Assembly (NCBI GenBank): GCA_964549945.1
Contig: CAZJXD010000037.1
Location: 1-38,971 of the forward strand
Origin: B25-G16 sp964549945
GTDB taxonomy: Bacteria > Desulfobacterota > DSM-4660 > Desulfatiglandales > B25-G16
Length of the DNA stretch: 38,971 nt
Reading direction: 5' to 3'
Positions 1 to 8,853 of this stretch are shown in pieces. Position 1 is the first letter of the stretch. Every line of letters begins with the position of its first letter. Both the position numbers and the translations under genes were made by a program. The notes beneath the pieces are model-generated. The model had not been told where the DNA came from. It did no database searches and saw only the letters and a list, made by a program, of their open reading frames with translations.

Positions 1-7
1 AGAAGCA

Positions 8-148
8 ATGAGCCAACTGGGCAAGCGATACCGATGTACGGAATGCGGCACTGAGGTACTCTGTACCAAGGCAGGTGACGGCACTCCCGTGTGTTGCGAC
101 AAGGAGATGGAGGTTCAGGAGCCTAGGCCCTTGCCCTCCTCCGACTAA
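8..148 (+). CDS. Desulforedoxin-like small iron protein
   Basis: This 46-residue protein probably binds one iron through four cysteines. The sequence shows CTEC (Cys10, Cys13) near the start and an adjacent pair in PVCCDKEM (Cys29, Cys30). That is the CxxC...CC layout of desulforedoxin and of the N-terminal domain of desulfoferrodoxin; one further Cys (Cys19) is extra. The length fits a stand-alone desulforedoxin domain, and the superoxide-reductase domain of full desulfoferrodoxin is absent. Such proteins serve as small electron carriers in anaerobes that cope with oxygen; that role is family knowledge, not shown here. The start is the only ATG before the Cys pair, but just seven bases precede it, so its ribosome binding site and any upstream partner gene cannot be judged. 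The C-terminal tail is proline-rich and probably disordered. Confidence 0.8.
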   Translation: MSQLGKRYRCTECGTEVLCTKAGDGTPVCCDKEMEVQEPRPLPSSD

Positions 149-223
149 TCACATAACGCTGAATAGTTAGCCCAATAATCTTGGGAGACATGGAGGGCCT
201 TTGTCTGTTAGAATAGCCATGGT

Positions 224-1066
224 ATGAGGGCTGTGAAGCCATATGATAGGTATGTAGATGCCAATGAGCTCAGGCTTCATTACCTTGAGTGGGGGCATAA
301 GCAGGGCCAACCGATGGTGCTGCTTCACGGTTTTCTCGCCCATGCCCATGTGTGGGATGAAATCGCTTCAGCCTTTAAAGACCGATATCGTGTGCTGGCA
401 TTAGACCAGAGGGGCCATGGACAGAGCGACTGGTCACAAGAGGCAGCGTATACCATTGATGATCATTTTTCCGATATTGATGCGTTCATTACGGCCCTCG
501 AATTGAGGGACGTGATTCTGATCGGTCATTCAATGGGAGGTCGAAATGCCCTTTTGTATACCGCGTGCAAGCCTTCCGCAGTTGTGCGGCTCATCCTTGT
601 AGACGCACGGCCCGATGATACGCCACAATCCTCTCAGGCACTCAAGGCTCTCCTCGTCAATCTCCCACCCAAAGCAAGTTCACTCGATGAGGTCACACAG
701 GCACTCCAGAGTCTATATCCCTACCTTTCAAAGCAATACTGCAAACATATAGCGCGCTACGGGTACAAACAGGAGGATGACGGCACACTCATACCCTGGT
801 ATGATACGCGTATGAGTGTGCAGTGTGAACGGATGAACTATGCAACAGAGGGGCTCTGGCCTTATCTGCTTGGCATAGCCTGCCCCACTCTTATCGTCCG
901 CGGAAAAGAGAGCCCTTTCTTGTCAAAGGAAGTTGCCCAGAGGATGTGCGAGCTAATCCCCCTAGCACTGGCGCGAGAGATAGCCCGCGCCACCCACATG
1001 CCTGCACAAGAGAATCCTGTGGTGTTTCAAAGGGTTGTCTCAGATTTCCTCAATAGCAAACTATAG
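224..1066 (+). CDS. Alpha/beta-fold hydrolase
   Basis: A 280-residue cytoplasmic alpha/beta hydrolase with no signal peptide. The oxyanion-hole HGF lies at residues 35-37, the conserved DQRGHGQSDW strand at 61-70, the nucleophile elbow GHSMGG at 101-106 (Ser103), and the catalytic His is His258 in ATHMP. The acid may be Glu229 in RGKESPFLS or Asp128. The family hydrolyses esters, epoxides, haloalkanes or C-C bonds. The Ser nucleophile excludes haloalkane dehalogenases and epoxide hydrolases, but the substrate cannot be read from the sequence. The gene stands alone: 75 bases after the desulforedoxin-like gene and about 280 bases before the next. An ATG five bases upstream is out of frame, and no strong Shine-Dalgarno precedes the chosen start. 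Confidence 0.85.
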   Translation: MRAVKPYDRYVDANELRLHYLEWGHKQGQPMVLLHGFLAHAHVWDEIASAFKDRYRVLALDQRGHGQSDWSQEAAYTIDDHFSDIDAFITALELRDVILIGHSMGGRNALLYTACKPSAVVRLILVDARPDDTPQSSQALKALLVNLPPKASSLDEVTQALQSLYPYLSKQYCKHIARYGYKQEDDGTLIPWYDTRMSVQCERMNYATEGLWPYLLGIACPTLIVRGKESPFLSKEVAQRMCELIPLALAREIARATHMPAQENPVVFQRVVSDFLNSKL

Positions 1067-1143
1067 CGATATTGGCTCTTAAATCCAAGGATGACTACTC
1101 GGGTAGATAGACTGAAGGTGGAAGGCTTTTAGGGATAAATCAT

Positions 1144-1172
1144 GCCTGCCTGGGCGTCACACGCAGACAGGC
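1144..1172. repeat. Imperfect GC-rich inverted repeat
   Basis: The arms GCCTGCCTGGGCGT (1144-1157) and ACGCAGACAGGC (1161-1172) pair with one mismatch and a two-base bulge around a short loop. The element lies in the 282-base stretch between the alpha/beta hydrolase and the transglutaminase-like gene. No T tract follows it on either strand, so it is more likely a dispersed palindromic repeat than an intrinsic terminator. Nothing else is recognised in this gap. Confidence 0.4.
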
Positions 1173-1348
1173 GCGATCATCCGCCAGCTTTTTGGCTGAT
1201 TGATCCCTGATTGAACTGAAGATGCTCGAAACCGAGAAGGTCTTGAATGGTCTGATTCGATCGTTACAAAAGGATTAAACTTCAGTCTTCAGCCTATCAA
1301 CCTGAAGAATTTCATCAAAGAAATCTAACTTGACTGAGGGAGCTTCCC

Positions 1349-2008
1349 ATGTCTTTTGATCTTGAGCAAGAGGCCTTGCTCGCCTCGGGCCTGCAAGAAG
1401 CCAGGCTTATCGGGGAGTACAAGGGGAGGCTTGAACGGCTTTACCGCGAGTTTTGCCGTGAGATGAAGCCATCTCCCGATTACGTGATGGTTGCACGGAC
1501 GCTTTTCAACTGGCTGTGGGCACAGAAACCTTCCCGCCATGAGCTTGGCGGTTCTTGCCGGCTCAATGAGGTAATCGATTACCAGTTGAGCAAAGAGGGC
1601 GAAGCGGTGGGCAACTGTCTGGGACTCACCCTGCTGTACAACTGCCTTCTCAGGAGAGCAGGTATAGTGGCAGGTGCTGTGCATCTGGAAAATGCCTTTG
1701 AAAGAGGCCCCCACGTGCTCAGCACCCTTCTGATAGGGGATTCCATCATCGATATTGAAAATAGTCTATCCCAGGGCTTCGATTACAAAGAGCACCTGAA
1801 CAATCCATCGAGGCACATGTGGGGCGATCGGGAGCTGGTTGCCGATATATACCTGAGCCGGGGCAATGACCACTTTGAGCTGGGCAACTATGACCAGGCA
1901 CTCGCAAGCTATGAGATGGCCATGAGCTTGAACCCCCGCTACGAAAGAGCGGTTCTGAATAAAGCTATTGTGCTGGACAGGATAAAAAAGGGGAATGACA
2001 AGAGTTGA
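1349..2008 (+). CDS. Transglutaminase-like (SirB1-type) protein with TPR
   Basis: A 219-residue protein with a transglutaminase-like core followed by a TPR. The core shows the Cys in GNCLGLTLLYNCLLRRAGI (about residues 90-108), a His in GPHVLST (about 119-125) and an Asp in IDIEN, the Cys-His-Asp order of papain-like transglutaminase folds. The segment before it (NWLWAQKPSRHE) is typical of SirB1-like proteins. Residues about 171-215 form a TPR-like pair (GNYDQALASYEMAMSLNPRYERA). A good ribosome binding site (GAGGGAG) precedes the ATG. Its end overlaps or abuts the following CoA-transferase gene, so the two are probably co-transcribed. The activity is unknown; many members of this group are uncharacterised scaffolding or peptidase-like proteins. 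Confidence 0.75.
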   Translation: MSFDLEQEALLASGLQEARLIGEYKGRLERLYREFCREMKPSPDYVMVARTLFNWLWAQKPSRHELGGSCRLNEVIDYQLSKEGEAVGNCLGLTLLYNCLLRRAGIVAGAVHLENAFERGPHVLSTLLIGDSIIDIENSLSQGFDYKEHLNNPSRHMWGDRELVADIYLSRGNDHFELGNYDQALASYEMAMSLNPRYERAVLNKAIVLDRIKKGNDKS

Positions 2009-2055
2009 GCTCAAGATACCACGGCTTTTCAAACAGCATTCCTAAGGTAAATCAG

Positions 2056-3273
2056 ATGACCGAAAGGGGTGAGAAGGAAAGCTTTCTGAGTGGAATAAAG
2101 GTCCTGGACCTTGCTGATGAGAAGGCGAGCTTTTGCTCAAAAGTCCTGGCCGACATGGGGGCATACGTCATCAAGGTAGAACCACCAGGTGGTGATTCCT
2201 CTCGAGACATAGGTCCCTTTTTCGATGATATCCCTCACCCGGAGAAGAGCCTATTCTTCTGGTACCACAACACCAACAAGCGTGGCATAACCCTCAATCT
2301 GGAACACAACGCTGGCAGAGATATTTTTTGCAAGCTCCTGAAGAACGTGGATGTCGTGGTGGAAACGTTTGCCCCTGGATACCTCAGGGATCTCGAACTG
2401 GATTTCGAATCACTATGCAGTATAAATCCCAGAGTCATCCTCGTCTCAGTCACCGGCTACGGACAGGATGGTCCCAGAAGAAATCTTCCATCCTGTGACC
2501 TGATAGCCTCGGCCATGGGCGGCCAGATGTATGTTTCCGGCGCTCCCTCAACACCTCCCCTCAAACCGTTCGGGGAGCAATCGTACTATACCGCTTCTCT
2601 GATCGCAGTGATCGGCATTCTTTTGGCTCTCCGGAAAAGAAGGCGTACTGGAAAGGGAGAGCATGTCGACATTTCCCTGCAAGAGGCAGTGATCTCGACC
2701 CTGGAGCACGTCATGGTCCGCTACTTTCATGATCACATGATACCCGAACGATCAGGCGGTCTCTATTGGAATCGCGAGTTCTGCATCGTGCCGTGCAAAA
2801 ATGGCTTCATGCTTATAAGCCTTTTTCTGCAATGGGAGACCTTTGTGGAGTGGCTCAACAGTGAGGGCATGGCAGATGACTTGATGGATGAGAAATGGAA
2901 AAATGAAGAATATCGCCTCCAACACCTCGATCATATTGTTAAAGTAGTGAAACGATGGACTCAAATCCACACAAAAGAAGAGCTCTTCGAGATGGGTCAG
3001 GTTATGGGTTTCCCATGGGCACCGGTTTCCTCCCCAAGTGAGGTTATCGAGAGCCCCCAGCTCAAAGCACGTGGGTTTTTTGCACCCATAGATCACCCTG
3101 AGCTTGGTACGGTTATTCACTATCCTGGCCTACCCTATCAATGCACCCCCCCAATGGCAATGAAACGGAGGCGCGCGCCATTGATAGGGGAGGATAACGC
3201 TCCTGTTTTTCAAGGGGAACTAGGCCTTTCGGAGAAGGAAATCCAAAGGCTTGCTCGTAGTAGGACTATTTGA
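2056..3273 (+). CDS. Class III CoA-transferase, catalytic Asp replaced (subunit A of pair)
   Basis: A CaiB/BaiF family CoA-transferase of 405 residues. It begins with the family's N-terminal SGIKVLDLADEKASF and the GAYVIKVEPPGGD strand, and ends with the usual LGxxTVIHYPGLP and PLIGEDNAPV elements. The family's catalytic Asp, normally in a GD motif before the TGKG loop, is Glu here (KPFGEQSYYTASL). The ATG at 2056 was chosen because the homologous part starts just after it; a TTG at 2005, overlapping the previous stop, would add 17 residues unlike the family. The next gene is a second CoA-transferase with an intact Asp and a one-base overlap, so the two probably form a heteromeric enzyme, as in BbsEF of anaerobic toluene degradation. 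The acyl substrate is unknown. Confidence 0.85.
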   Translation: MTERGEKESFLSGIKVLDLADEKASFCSKVLADMGAYVIKVEPPGGDSSRDIGPFFDDIPHPEKSLFFWYHNTNKRGITLNLEHNAGRDIFCKLLKNVDVVVETFAPGYLRDLELDFESLCSINPRVILVSVTGYGQDGPRRNLPSCDLIASAMGGQMYVSGAPSTPPLKPFGEQSYYTASLIAVIGILLALRKRRRTGKGEHVDISLQEAVISTLEHVMVRYFHDHMIPERSGGLYWNREFCIVPCKNGFMLISLFLQWETFVEWLNSEGMADDLMDEKWKNEEYRLQHLDHIVKVVKRWTQIHTKEELFEMGQVMGFPWAPVSSPSEVIESPQLKARGFFAPIDHPELGTVIHYPGLPYQCTPPMAMKRRRAPLIGEDNAPVFQGELGLSEKEIQRLARSRTI

Positions 3274-4472
3274 TGGAGTATGCCGTGAATACCAAGATTC
3301 TGAGTGGTCTAAGGGTCTTGGATTTTACCAGGGTACTGGCAGGTCCCTATGCCACGAGGATACTCGCTGATTTTGGGGCTGAGGTCATCAAGATCCAATC
3401 GAACAAGACGGCAACGGGCGCCGAGGTAAACACTTCGGCATACTTCAGTGCCTGGAATCGGAACAAACGGAGTATCACCCTTGATCTGGATTACCTTGAG
3501 GCACGGGAACTGTTCCTGAAACTGACCGCAATCAGCGACATCGTGATCGAGAACTTCTCACCCCGGGTCATGGCAAACTGGGGGTTGCAGTATCAAAGCC
3601 TCACAGCGGTCAACCCTGAACTCATCATGGTCAGCATGTCGGCTATGGGACAGACTGGTCCCTGGAAGGACTCAGTTGCCTTCGGGCCAACCATTCAGGC
3701 GCTCTCAGGGTTGACGTATCTTACGTCATTCAGCAAGGATGCCCCTTTGGGCCCCGGTTACGCCTATGGGGATATCGCGGCCGGCCTCTATGCGGCAATC
3801 GCAATCCTAGCAGCCCTTGAACACCGTGACAGGGATGGGAACGGCCAGTACATCGATCTCTCGGAATACGAAGCACTGAGCGGGCTGATGGGGCCCACCC
3901 TGATGGATATTGTCATTAACCAAAGAGAGGTTGTGCCCCAGGGAAACAGGCCCCATTATCTGCCGGCCGCACCGCACGGATGCTATCGGTGCTCAGGTAA
4001 AGACAACTGGTGCGCCATTGCCGTTTTCACCGATGACGAATGGCAGGCACTCAAGAGGGTTATGGGAAACCCGGAGTGGGCTGAGCAGGAGCGGTTTTCC
4101 GAACAATCTAGTCGTCAGAGACACGCCCTAGAGCTCGATGCGTTGCTGGAGCAATGGACGGCGAAACACGATCCGAAAGAGGTGATGCAGATCCTCCAGG
4201 AAGCCGGGGTTCCGGCAGGGGTCGTACAGAGTGCTGAAGACCTGGCACAAGACCCACACCTGAACGCACGGGGATACTTCGTTCGCTCTGAACGTACAGG
4301 CCGTGGGCTCTCTATGGCAGACGCATTTCCCGCCACATTCACCGGCACAAAAACTCCTCGCTGGAAGGCCGCGCCGCTCCTGGGGGAAGGTAATCACTAC
4401 GTCTTTATTGAGTTGCTTGGGTTGGAAGAAGGCGAGCTGAGCTCATACGTGGAAAGAGGCATCATCAGCTAA
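3273..4472 (+). CDS. Class III CoA-transferase, catalytic Asp present (subunit B of pair)
   Basis: A CaiB/BaiF family CoA-transferase of 399 residues that moves CoA between carboxylic acids through an Asp-linked anhydride. The N terminus SGLRVLDFTRVLAGPYATR, the GAEVIKIQ strand and the motif YGDIAAGLYAA followed by GNGQYIDLSEYEA are canonical; the Asp of YGD is the expected catalytic residue. The start is the ATG overlapping the upstream TGA by one base, which implies translational coupling with the preceding CoA-transferase. The 3' end overlaps the convergent amidohydrolase gene by 30 bases. Together with the amidohydrolase and the MBL hydrolase this suggests a small catabolic cluster for an unidentified organic acid; that is inference. 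Confidence 0.9.
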   Translation: MEYAVNTKILSGLRVLDFTRVLAGPYATRILADFGAEVIKIQSNKTATGAEVNTSAYFSAWNRNKRSITLDLDYLEARELFLKLTAISDIVIENFSPRVMANWGLQYQSLTAVNPELIMVSMSAMGQTGPWKDSVAFGPTIQALSGLTYLTSFSKDAPLGPGYAYGDIAAGLYAAIAILAALEHRDRDGNGQYIDLSEYEALSGLMGPTLMDIVINQREVVPQGNRPHYLPAAPHGCYRCSGKDNWCAIAVFTDDEWQALKRVMGNPEWAEQERFSEQSSRQRHALELDALLEQWTAKHDPKEVMQILQEAGVPAGVVQSAEDLAQDPHLNARGYFVRSERTGRGLSMADAFPATFTGTKTPRWKAAPLLGEGNHYVFIELLGLEEGELSSYVERGIIS

Positions 4473-6032
4473 ACCGTTTCTATCCCATACCACTTCACCG
4501 TTGAGGATTGTCATCTCCACCTGTATATCCTTTATTTCCTCGATGGGAACCTTGGTAGGATCGTCGCTCAACACGACGAGATCGGCTAACTTGCCCGGCG
4601 TGATCGATCCTTTGCTGTTCTCCTCGAAGGTCGCATTCGCAGCATATTCAGTATACATACGCAAGGCCTCCAGCGGACTTATACCCTCTTTTACCCCGAG
4701 GACTTCTCCCGTCTCAGATATCCGGGTAATGGCTGAGTACATCCCGATCATAGGGTCTGGTGGTGCTACAGGGCAATCCGAACCGGCCGCAACATGAACG
4801 CCATTTTCAATAAGGGTCCTTATGGGATAGAGGTGCTTCAGTTGGGAATTCGGAACGGTTTTGAGATACCGATCGCCGCTATAGTGGATGAACGGTGGTT
4901 GGGTGACGACCATAACCCCCAGTGAAGCCAGCCGCAGGGCTAACGAGGGAGGGCATACCGAACAATGCTCGATGCGATGCCTATGGTCCGATCTCGGCAA
5001 CCTTTGAAGGGCGAACTCGATCGCATTGCATGCGGCTTCGATTGCCGGCTCTTCAATGGCATGGATAACTGCTTGCAGGCCGGCTTGGTGAACCGCACAT
5101 ACCAGCTCGTTTAACTCTTCCTGGCTTGGGTGTAACCTGCCAGTCGCTTCATCCACCATAATCTTCACACCACCGAGGCTGAGCTGGTTTTCATCTACCT
5201 GGTGAGGATAATCACCTTTCCTAAATCCCTTGAAGGCACCGACACCTAGCATCATGGCAACCCGAGGCCTCAGATAACCATGGGCCTTCCACCGTTGGAA
5301 TTGCTCCCAGCGAGTACTATCATTACGAGATGAGGCGTCCTGGACAGAGGTAATGCCAAGAGAGAGTAACTCGCGATTGGCCATCTTTATGCCGCGATCT
5401 AATTGACCGCTATCCAGAGGTGGGACCGATTTCGAAAGGAAATCGCCCATACCAAAGAGCAATCCCGTCGGCTCCCCTGTGGCGATACTCCGCTCGATGA
5501 GTCCGCCTTCCGGGTCCGGCGTTTCATGAGTGATACCCGTCAACTTTAAAGCCAGGCTATTTAGGACATGGGCGTGTCCGGAGCGATGGGTTAACCTTAT
5601 CGGGTGAACCGAGCTGACTAGGTCCAAATCCCATCGGGTGGGATGACGGTTCTCTTTCAGGTAGAATTCATTATACCCTCTGCATCGTATCCAGGTCCCC
5701 TGCGGTTTGTTCCGGGATGATTCTCTGATTCTGCCTTGGATATCCGAGATCGATCGGATGCCATTATGAGGCTCCAGGTTAATGCTTACCAGGCTCTCGG
5801 CAAATGAAGCAAGGTGCATATGGGCATCAATAAAACCCGGTATAACGGTCTTTCCCCCGCAATCGATTATCTCCTCCTCGCCCTCTTTGAGTTTCTCCAA
5901 GTCCTCATTATGGCCAACGCTTCGTATCTTTCCGTTACCGAGAACCACAAGTTGTGCATGTGGGTATAGAGGGTCTAGTGTAAGGATGCGTGCATTCGTC
6001 AAAATCAAGTTTGGAAGCCCGGACACGGTCAT
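4443..6032 (-). CDS. Amidohydrolase family protein, YtcJ-like
   Basis: A metal-dependent amidohydrolase of 529 residues (amidohydrolase 3 / YtcJ type). The N-terminal beta-sandwich starts NLILTNARILTLDP, followed by the metal-binding HxH in GFIDAHMHL (about residues 67-75). Further conserved parts are HRIEHCSV, QPPFIHYSGDRY and the late metal-binding Asp in AAGSDCPVAPPDP; the C-terminal GKLADLVVLSDDP strand closes the composite domain. The ATG was chosen because AGGA lies eight bases upstream; a TTG 21 bases earlier overlaps the MBL gene stop (TTGA) and is the alternative. The family acts on cyclic amides, formamides and N-acyl compounds; the substrate is not predictable. It forms a two-gene minus-strand operon with the MBL protein and ends inside the 3' end of the convergent CoA-transferase. 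Confidence 0.88.
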   Translation of the reverse strand: MTVSGLPNLILTNARILTLDPLYPHAQLVVLGNGKIRSVGHNEDLEKLKEGEEEIIDCGGKTVIPGFIDAHMHLASFAESLVSINLEPHNGIRSISDIQGRIRESSRNKPQGTWIRCRGYNEFYLKENRHPTRWDLDLVSSVHPIRLTHRSGHAHVLNSLALKLTGITHETPDPEGGLIERSIATGEPTGLLFGMGDFLSKSVPPLDSGQLDRGIKMANRELLSLGITSVQDASSRNDSTRWEQFQRWKAHGYLRPRVAMMLGVGAFKGFRKGDYPHQVDENQLSLGGVKIMVDEATGRLHPSQEELNELVCAVHQAGLQAVIHAIEEPAIEAACNAIEFALQRLPRSDHRHRIEHCSVCPPSLALRLASLGVMVVTQPPFIHYSGDRYLKTVPNSQLKHLYPIRTLIENGVHVAAGSDCPVAPPDPMIGMYSAITRISETGEVLGVKEGISPLEALRMYTEYAANATFEENSKGSITPGKLADLVVLSDDPTKVPIEEIKDIQVEMTILNGEVVWDRNGLADDASFHV

Positions 6033-6049
6033 GGTATCTATCCTGATCC

Positions 6050-6709
6050 TCAAAGAAATGATTGGATATACTCCTGTATTTCCCGGCGTCCCCTGAAGAT
6101 CCCGAAGTGGCCCTCGCAGAGGATATCGATATCGAGCGTGAGGAGAAATCGCAAGGAGTTGAGGTAGTCTTCCCGGTTGGACAGAAGGCTCGGATCGAGA
6201 GGGCCGTGAACATCCTGGCCGAATAGTATCCGCGTGCCCTCTGATTCTGCGAGATACACGACCGAACCCGGAGAGTGACCCGGGGTATGAATGGATCGGA
6301 CAGTCCTTAGGCCGAGCGAAAATGATTCCTCCTTTCCGGTGATCTTGTGATCTACCGTGAAGGGATGCATCTCAGCACCGTACCATCGAGCCCCGGCCAC
6401 CTCGCTATCGCCCCCCTCCAGATAGATGGCATCCAGCTCGTGCGCCACAATCTTACACCCGAACTCATCCTGCGCCCTTCGGGCTCCTCCTGTGTGGTCA
6501 TAGTGGCAATGCGTGAGGAAGAGGTATTCGATCTGGGAGGTGGAAACACCGCACTTCTCGATATTGAGGACGAGCCGATCGTGGGCCTCGCCCGTGCCGG
6601 CATCGATCAGGGCGGCCTGTTTGTCAAAACAAATCAGGTATATAGCAGCATCCTCAACCGCCGTTAAACTCCCCCCACCGACCTGCCATACTCCCTCTGT
6701 GATCTTCAT
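6050..6709 (-). CDS. Metallo-beta-lactamase-fold hydrolase
   Basis: A 219-residue MBL-fold protein. The metal site motif THCHYDHTGG gives His67, His69, Asp71 and His72. A further His lies in HTPGHSPGS (about residues 141-149), a bridging Asp in LFGQDVHGP and a last His in CEGHFG. The arrangement is that of glyoxalase II-like thioesterases/hydrolases with two metal ions. It is the first gene of a minus-strand pair with the amidohydrolase; no other gene shares the transcript. The substrate is unknown. Beside CoA-transferases a thioester substrate is conceivable, but nothing in the sequence proves it. The gap upstream (6710-6899) holds nothing recognisable. Confidence 0.85.
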   Translation of the reverse strand: MKITEGVWQVGGGSLTAVEDAAIYLICFDKQAALIDAGTGEAHDRLVLNIEKCGVSTSQIEYLFLTHCHYDHTGGARRAQDEFGCKIVAHELDAIYLEGGDSEVAGARWYGAEMHPFTVDHKITGKEESFSLGLRTVRSIHTPGHSPGSVVYLAESEGTRILFGQDVHGPLDPSLLSNREDYLNSLRFLLTLDIDILCEGHFGIFRGRREIQEYIQSFL

Positions 6710-6899
6710 AGGTATAATCCCCCAACAAATGCATCCAATAGTTCCACAAATAGATGGTGCGAAGAACCCGTACAGGTTACTTATACCATGAATTACGTGG
6801 CAGGGTACAGGGCGAGAGAGAAAACCTGCATACTATGGAGGGAGGATCACAAGCACAGAGATAGGGCATTCATTGAAGAAGCGGTAGCGGGTATCGAGA

Positions 6900-7856
6900 T
6901 TACATGGAGCGTATCTCCTGTCTCATGAATACCGCATAGGAAACACCGAAGAATATAAAGGTAATGGCGATCAAGGAGATGATATGCGGGATCACTACGT
7001 AGATGCTCTGAGAGAGGGACAGCGGACGTTGGAATCGTGCCGAGGAAAGCCTCTCAATGGGCCCCATGAGCACCAGGGATTGGGTCGTCTTCCTCATGGG
7101 ATCGATGATAATGGAGGTGGAATCATTGTAGAGCTGCATGGGCGAGGCAAGGGAGATATCCCTCTCAATCCGTATCTTCTTCATGAACAATTCAGGATCC
7201 TCAGTCCTGGCATTTGGCACCAACGCATTCGCCACCACGCTGGCGCCCATGGACACGAAAAACGAGAAGAATATCCATAATGCTAACGTTGCCAGGGCTG
7301 AGGTGGCAATACCCCGAAACAGGATTGAGAATAGGATGCTGATGCCCAACCAGAAAGAGATATAGAAGACGCTGATAATCAGGTAGATGAACAGGCGCCA
7401 CACCTCCTCAACGCCGGGCACCACCCCGATCACCTTGAGCCCCAGGCCCGTAACCACGAGGAGGATCGAGGCCAGCATGATGAAGATCGTAATCACGCCC
7501 GAGAGGAACTTGCCGTTAATGATAGCGTCCCGATAGATGGGCTGTGAGGCCAACTTGCTCAATGTCCCGCTCGTTCGCTCCCTGTTGATCGAATCGAAGC
7601 CCAGCACCAGCCCGATGAGGGGACCGAAAAAGGCCACGAACTGCACCAGGGAGAAGAGCGGCCCTGTGGAAGTGAAGAGCATCAGGAACACGAACTCGGG
7701 CTTGGCCACACCACTCAGCTCCTCCCTTAGGCCCGTTCCCACCATATAGGTGGTGATCAGGCTGACCATGGCGATCAGGGCGAAGAGGATGATGAATCGA
7801 TAGCTGCTGAAGTGATCGGCGAGTTCCTTTCTCACGATAGCGGCGATACCGGTCAT
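6900..7856 (-). CDS. ABC-2 type transporter permease (NosY-like)
   Basis: A 318-residue integral membrane protein with about six predicted helices, including YRFIILFALIAMVSLITTY near the N terminus and VIPHIISLIAITFIFFGVSY near the C terminus. The N-terminal MTGIAAIVRKELADHFSSYR is typical of ABC-2/NosY-type permeases, as is DSINRERTSGTLSKLASQPI just after the second helix. A large extracytoplasmic segment (about residues 205-275) separates the last two helices. Its ATG overlaps the stop of the ATPase gene by four bases (ATGA), so the two are translationally coupled and should form one transporter. Substrate and direction are unknown; ABC-2 systems mostly export. Confidence 0.88.
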   Translation of the reverse strand: MTGIAAIVRKELADHFSSYRFIILFALIAMVSLITTYMVGTGLREELSGVAKPEFVFLMLFTSTGPLFSLVQFVAFFGPLIGLVLGFDSINRERTSGTLSKLASQPIYRDAIINGKFLSGVITIFIMLASILLVVTGLGLKVIGVVPGVEEVWRLFIYLIISVFYISFWLGISILFSILFRGIATSALATLALWIFFSFFVSMGASVVANALVPNARTEDPELFMKKIRIERDISLASPMQLYNDSTSIIIDPMRKTTQSLVLMGPIERLSSARFQRPLSLSQSIYVVIPHIISLIAITFIFFGVSYAVFMRQEIRSM

Positions 7857-8611
7857 GCGGACACCTCCCGGAAGTATTTCATGTAGATGTCGTCGAGGGA
7901 GATCTCCTTGTCATCCACCCCGAACTTCTCCTTGGCCAAGGTCTCTATTGGCCCCAGGGCAATCATACGCCCGTTGATCATGATCCCGATTCGATCGGCG
8001 ATCTTCTGCACCTGCTTGAGGTCGTGGGAGGAGAGAAGCACGGTGATGTTGCTGTCCGTACTCAGGGATTGAATATGCTCGATGATCCTAGTGGTGCCGT
8101 CGGGATCAAGCCCCAAGGTGGGCTCATCCAGGAACGCGATTCTCGGCTCTTTTATCAGGATCTCGGCGATGCCCAGCCGCTGCCTCATTCCCCTCGAGTA
8201 GGCGCTCACCTTCTTCCCCGCTTCCTCGTTGAGCCCGACTCTGTCAAGGGCTTCTCCTATCTTCTCCGAGCTGACGGAATCGGGGATGCGGTTGAGCCTC
8301 GCGATGAACCGGAGGTTTTCTCTGGCGTTCATATCCTCATAGAAGCCAACGTTCTCCGGGATATAGCCCACGATCCTCTTGACCTTGATCGCCTCCCGGG
8401 TGGGATTGAACTCCGCCACCTTGGCCCACCCGGCCGAAGGCTCGGTGAGCCCAAGGAGCATGAGCAGGGTGGTGGTCTTGCCCGAGCCGTTGGGCCCGAG
8501 AAACCCGAATATCTCACCCTCTTCAATAGTGAAGCTCAGCTCATCAACGGCAACCTGGTCCCCGTACCTCTTGGTCAAGTTCTGCGTCTCAATGATTGGC
8601 GTTTGATTCAT
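7853..8611 (-). CDS. ABC transporter ATP-binding protein
   Basis: A 252-residue ATPase subunit. Walker A is GPNGSGKTT (residues 39-47), the signature is YSRGMRQRLG (138-147), Walker B is IAFLDEP (158-164) followed by TLGLDP, and the switch His lies in LLSSHDLKQ. It energises the permease encoded immediately downstream with a four-base overlap. The start has a clear ribosome binding site (GGAGGTAGC before the ATG). The NEW3-domain membrane protein encoded about 240 bases upstream on the same strand is probably the third component; this ATPase/permease/NEW3 trio recurs in archaea and anaerobic bacteria, but its cargo is not established. Confidence 0.92.
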   Translation of the reverse strand: MNQTPIIETQNLTKRYGDQVAVDELSFTIEEGEIFGFLGPNGSGKTTTLLMLLGLTEPSAGWAKVAEFNPTREAIKVKRIVGYIPENVGFYEDMNARENLRFIARLNRIPDSVSSEKIGEALDRVGLNEEAGKKVSAYSRGMRQRLGIAEILIKEPRIAFLDEPTLGLDPDGTTRIIEHIQSLSTDSNITVLLSSHDLKQVQKIADRIGIMINGRMIALGPIETLAKEKFGVDDKEISLDDIYMKYFREVSA

Positions 8612-8647
8612 GCTACCTCCGTACCTGCTTCAAATTCAGCGGAATTT

Positions 8648-8780
8648 TAAGCAGACAGTGAAAAATGAAGACTGCAAAATACAAAAGTCAAAATTAGATA
8701 GAGGGAATACTAATGTTAAAGTACCTATTACTCTCCTCTGTATAGTGTGCATTTTTCAATCTGCATTTTGCAATGAATTG
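8648..8780. repeat. AT-rich degenerate inverted word repeat
   Basis: The 242-base gap between the NEW3 gene and the ATPase gene contains words such as GAAAAATGAAGACTGCAAAAT near 8658 and, in the opposite orientation, TGCATTTTTCAATCTGCATT near 8750. They make a loose inverted repeat with low complexity. No promoter or terminator was identified with confidence. Confidence 0.35.
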
Positions 8781-8853
8781 CTCGAAGTATTCACTGTTAA
8801 ATTTCTCAAAGGGTACCTTGTGTCATAGGGAACGCACAATTTCGAGCAATGAC

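Noticed and set aside
8024..8650. Long plus-strand ORF opposite the ABC ATPase.
   Set aside because: Antisense shadow of a clear ATPase gene; its translation has no family features.
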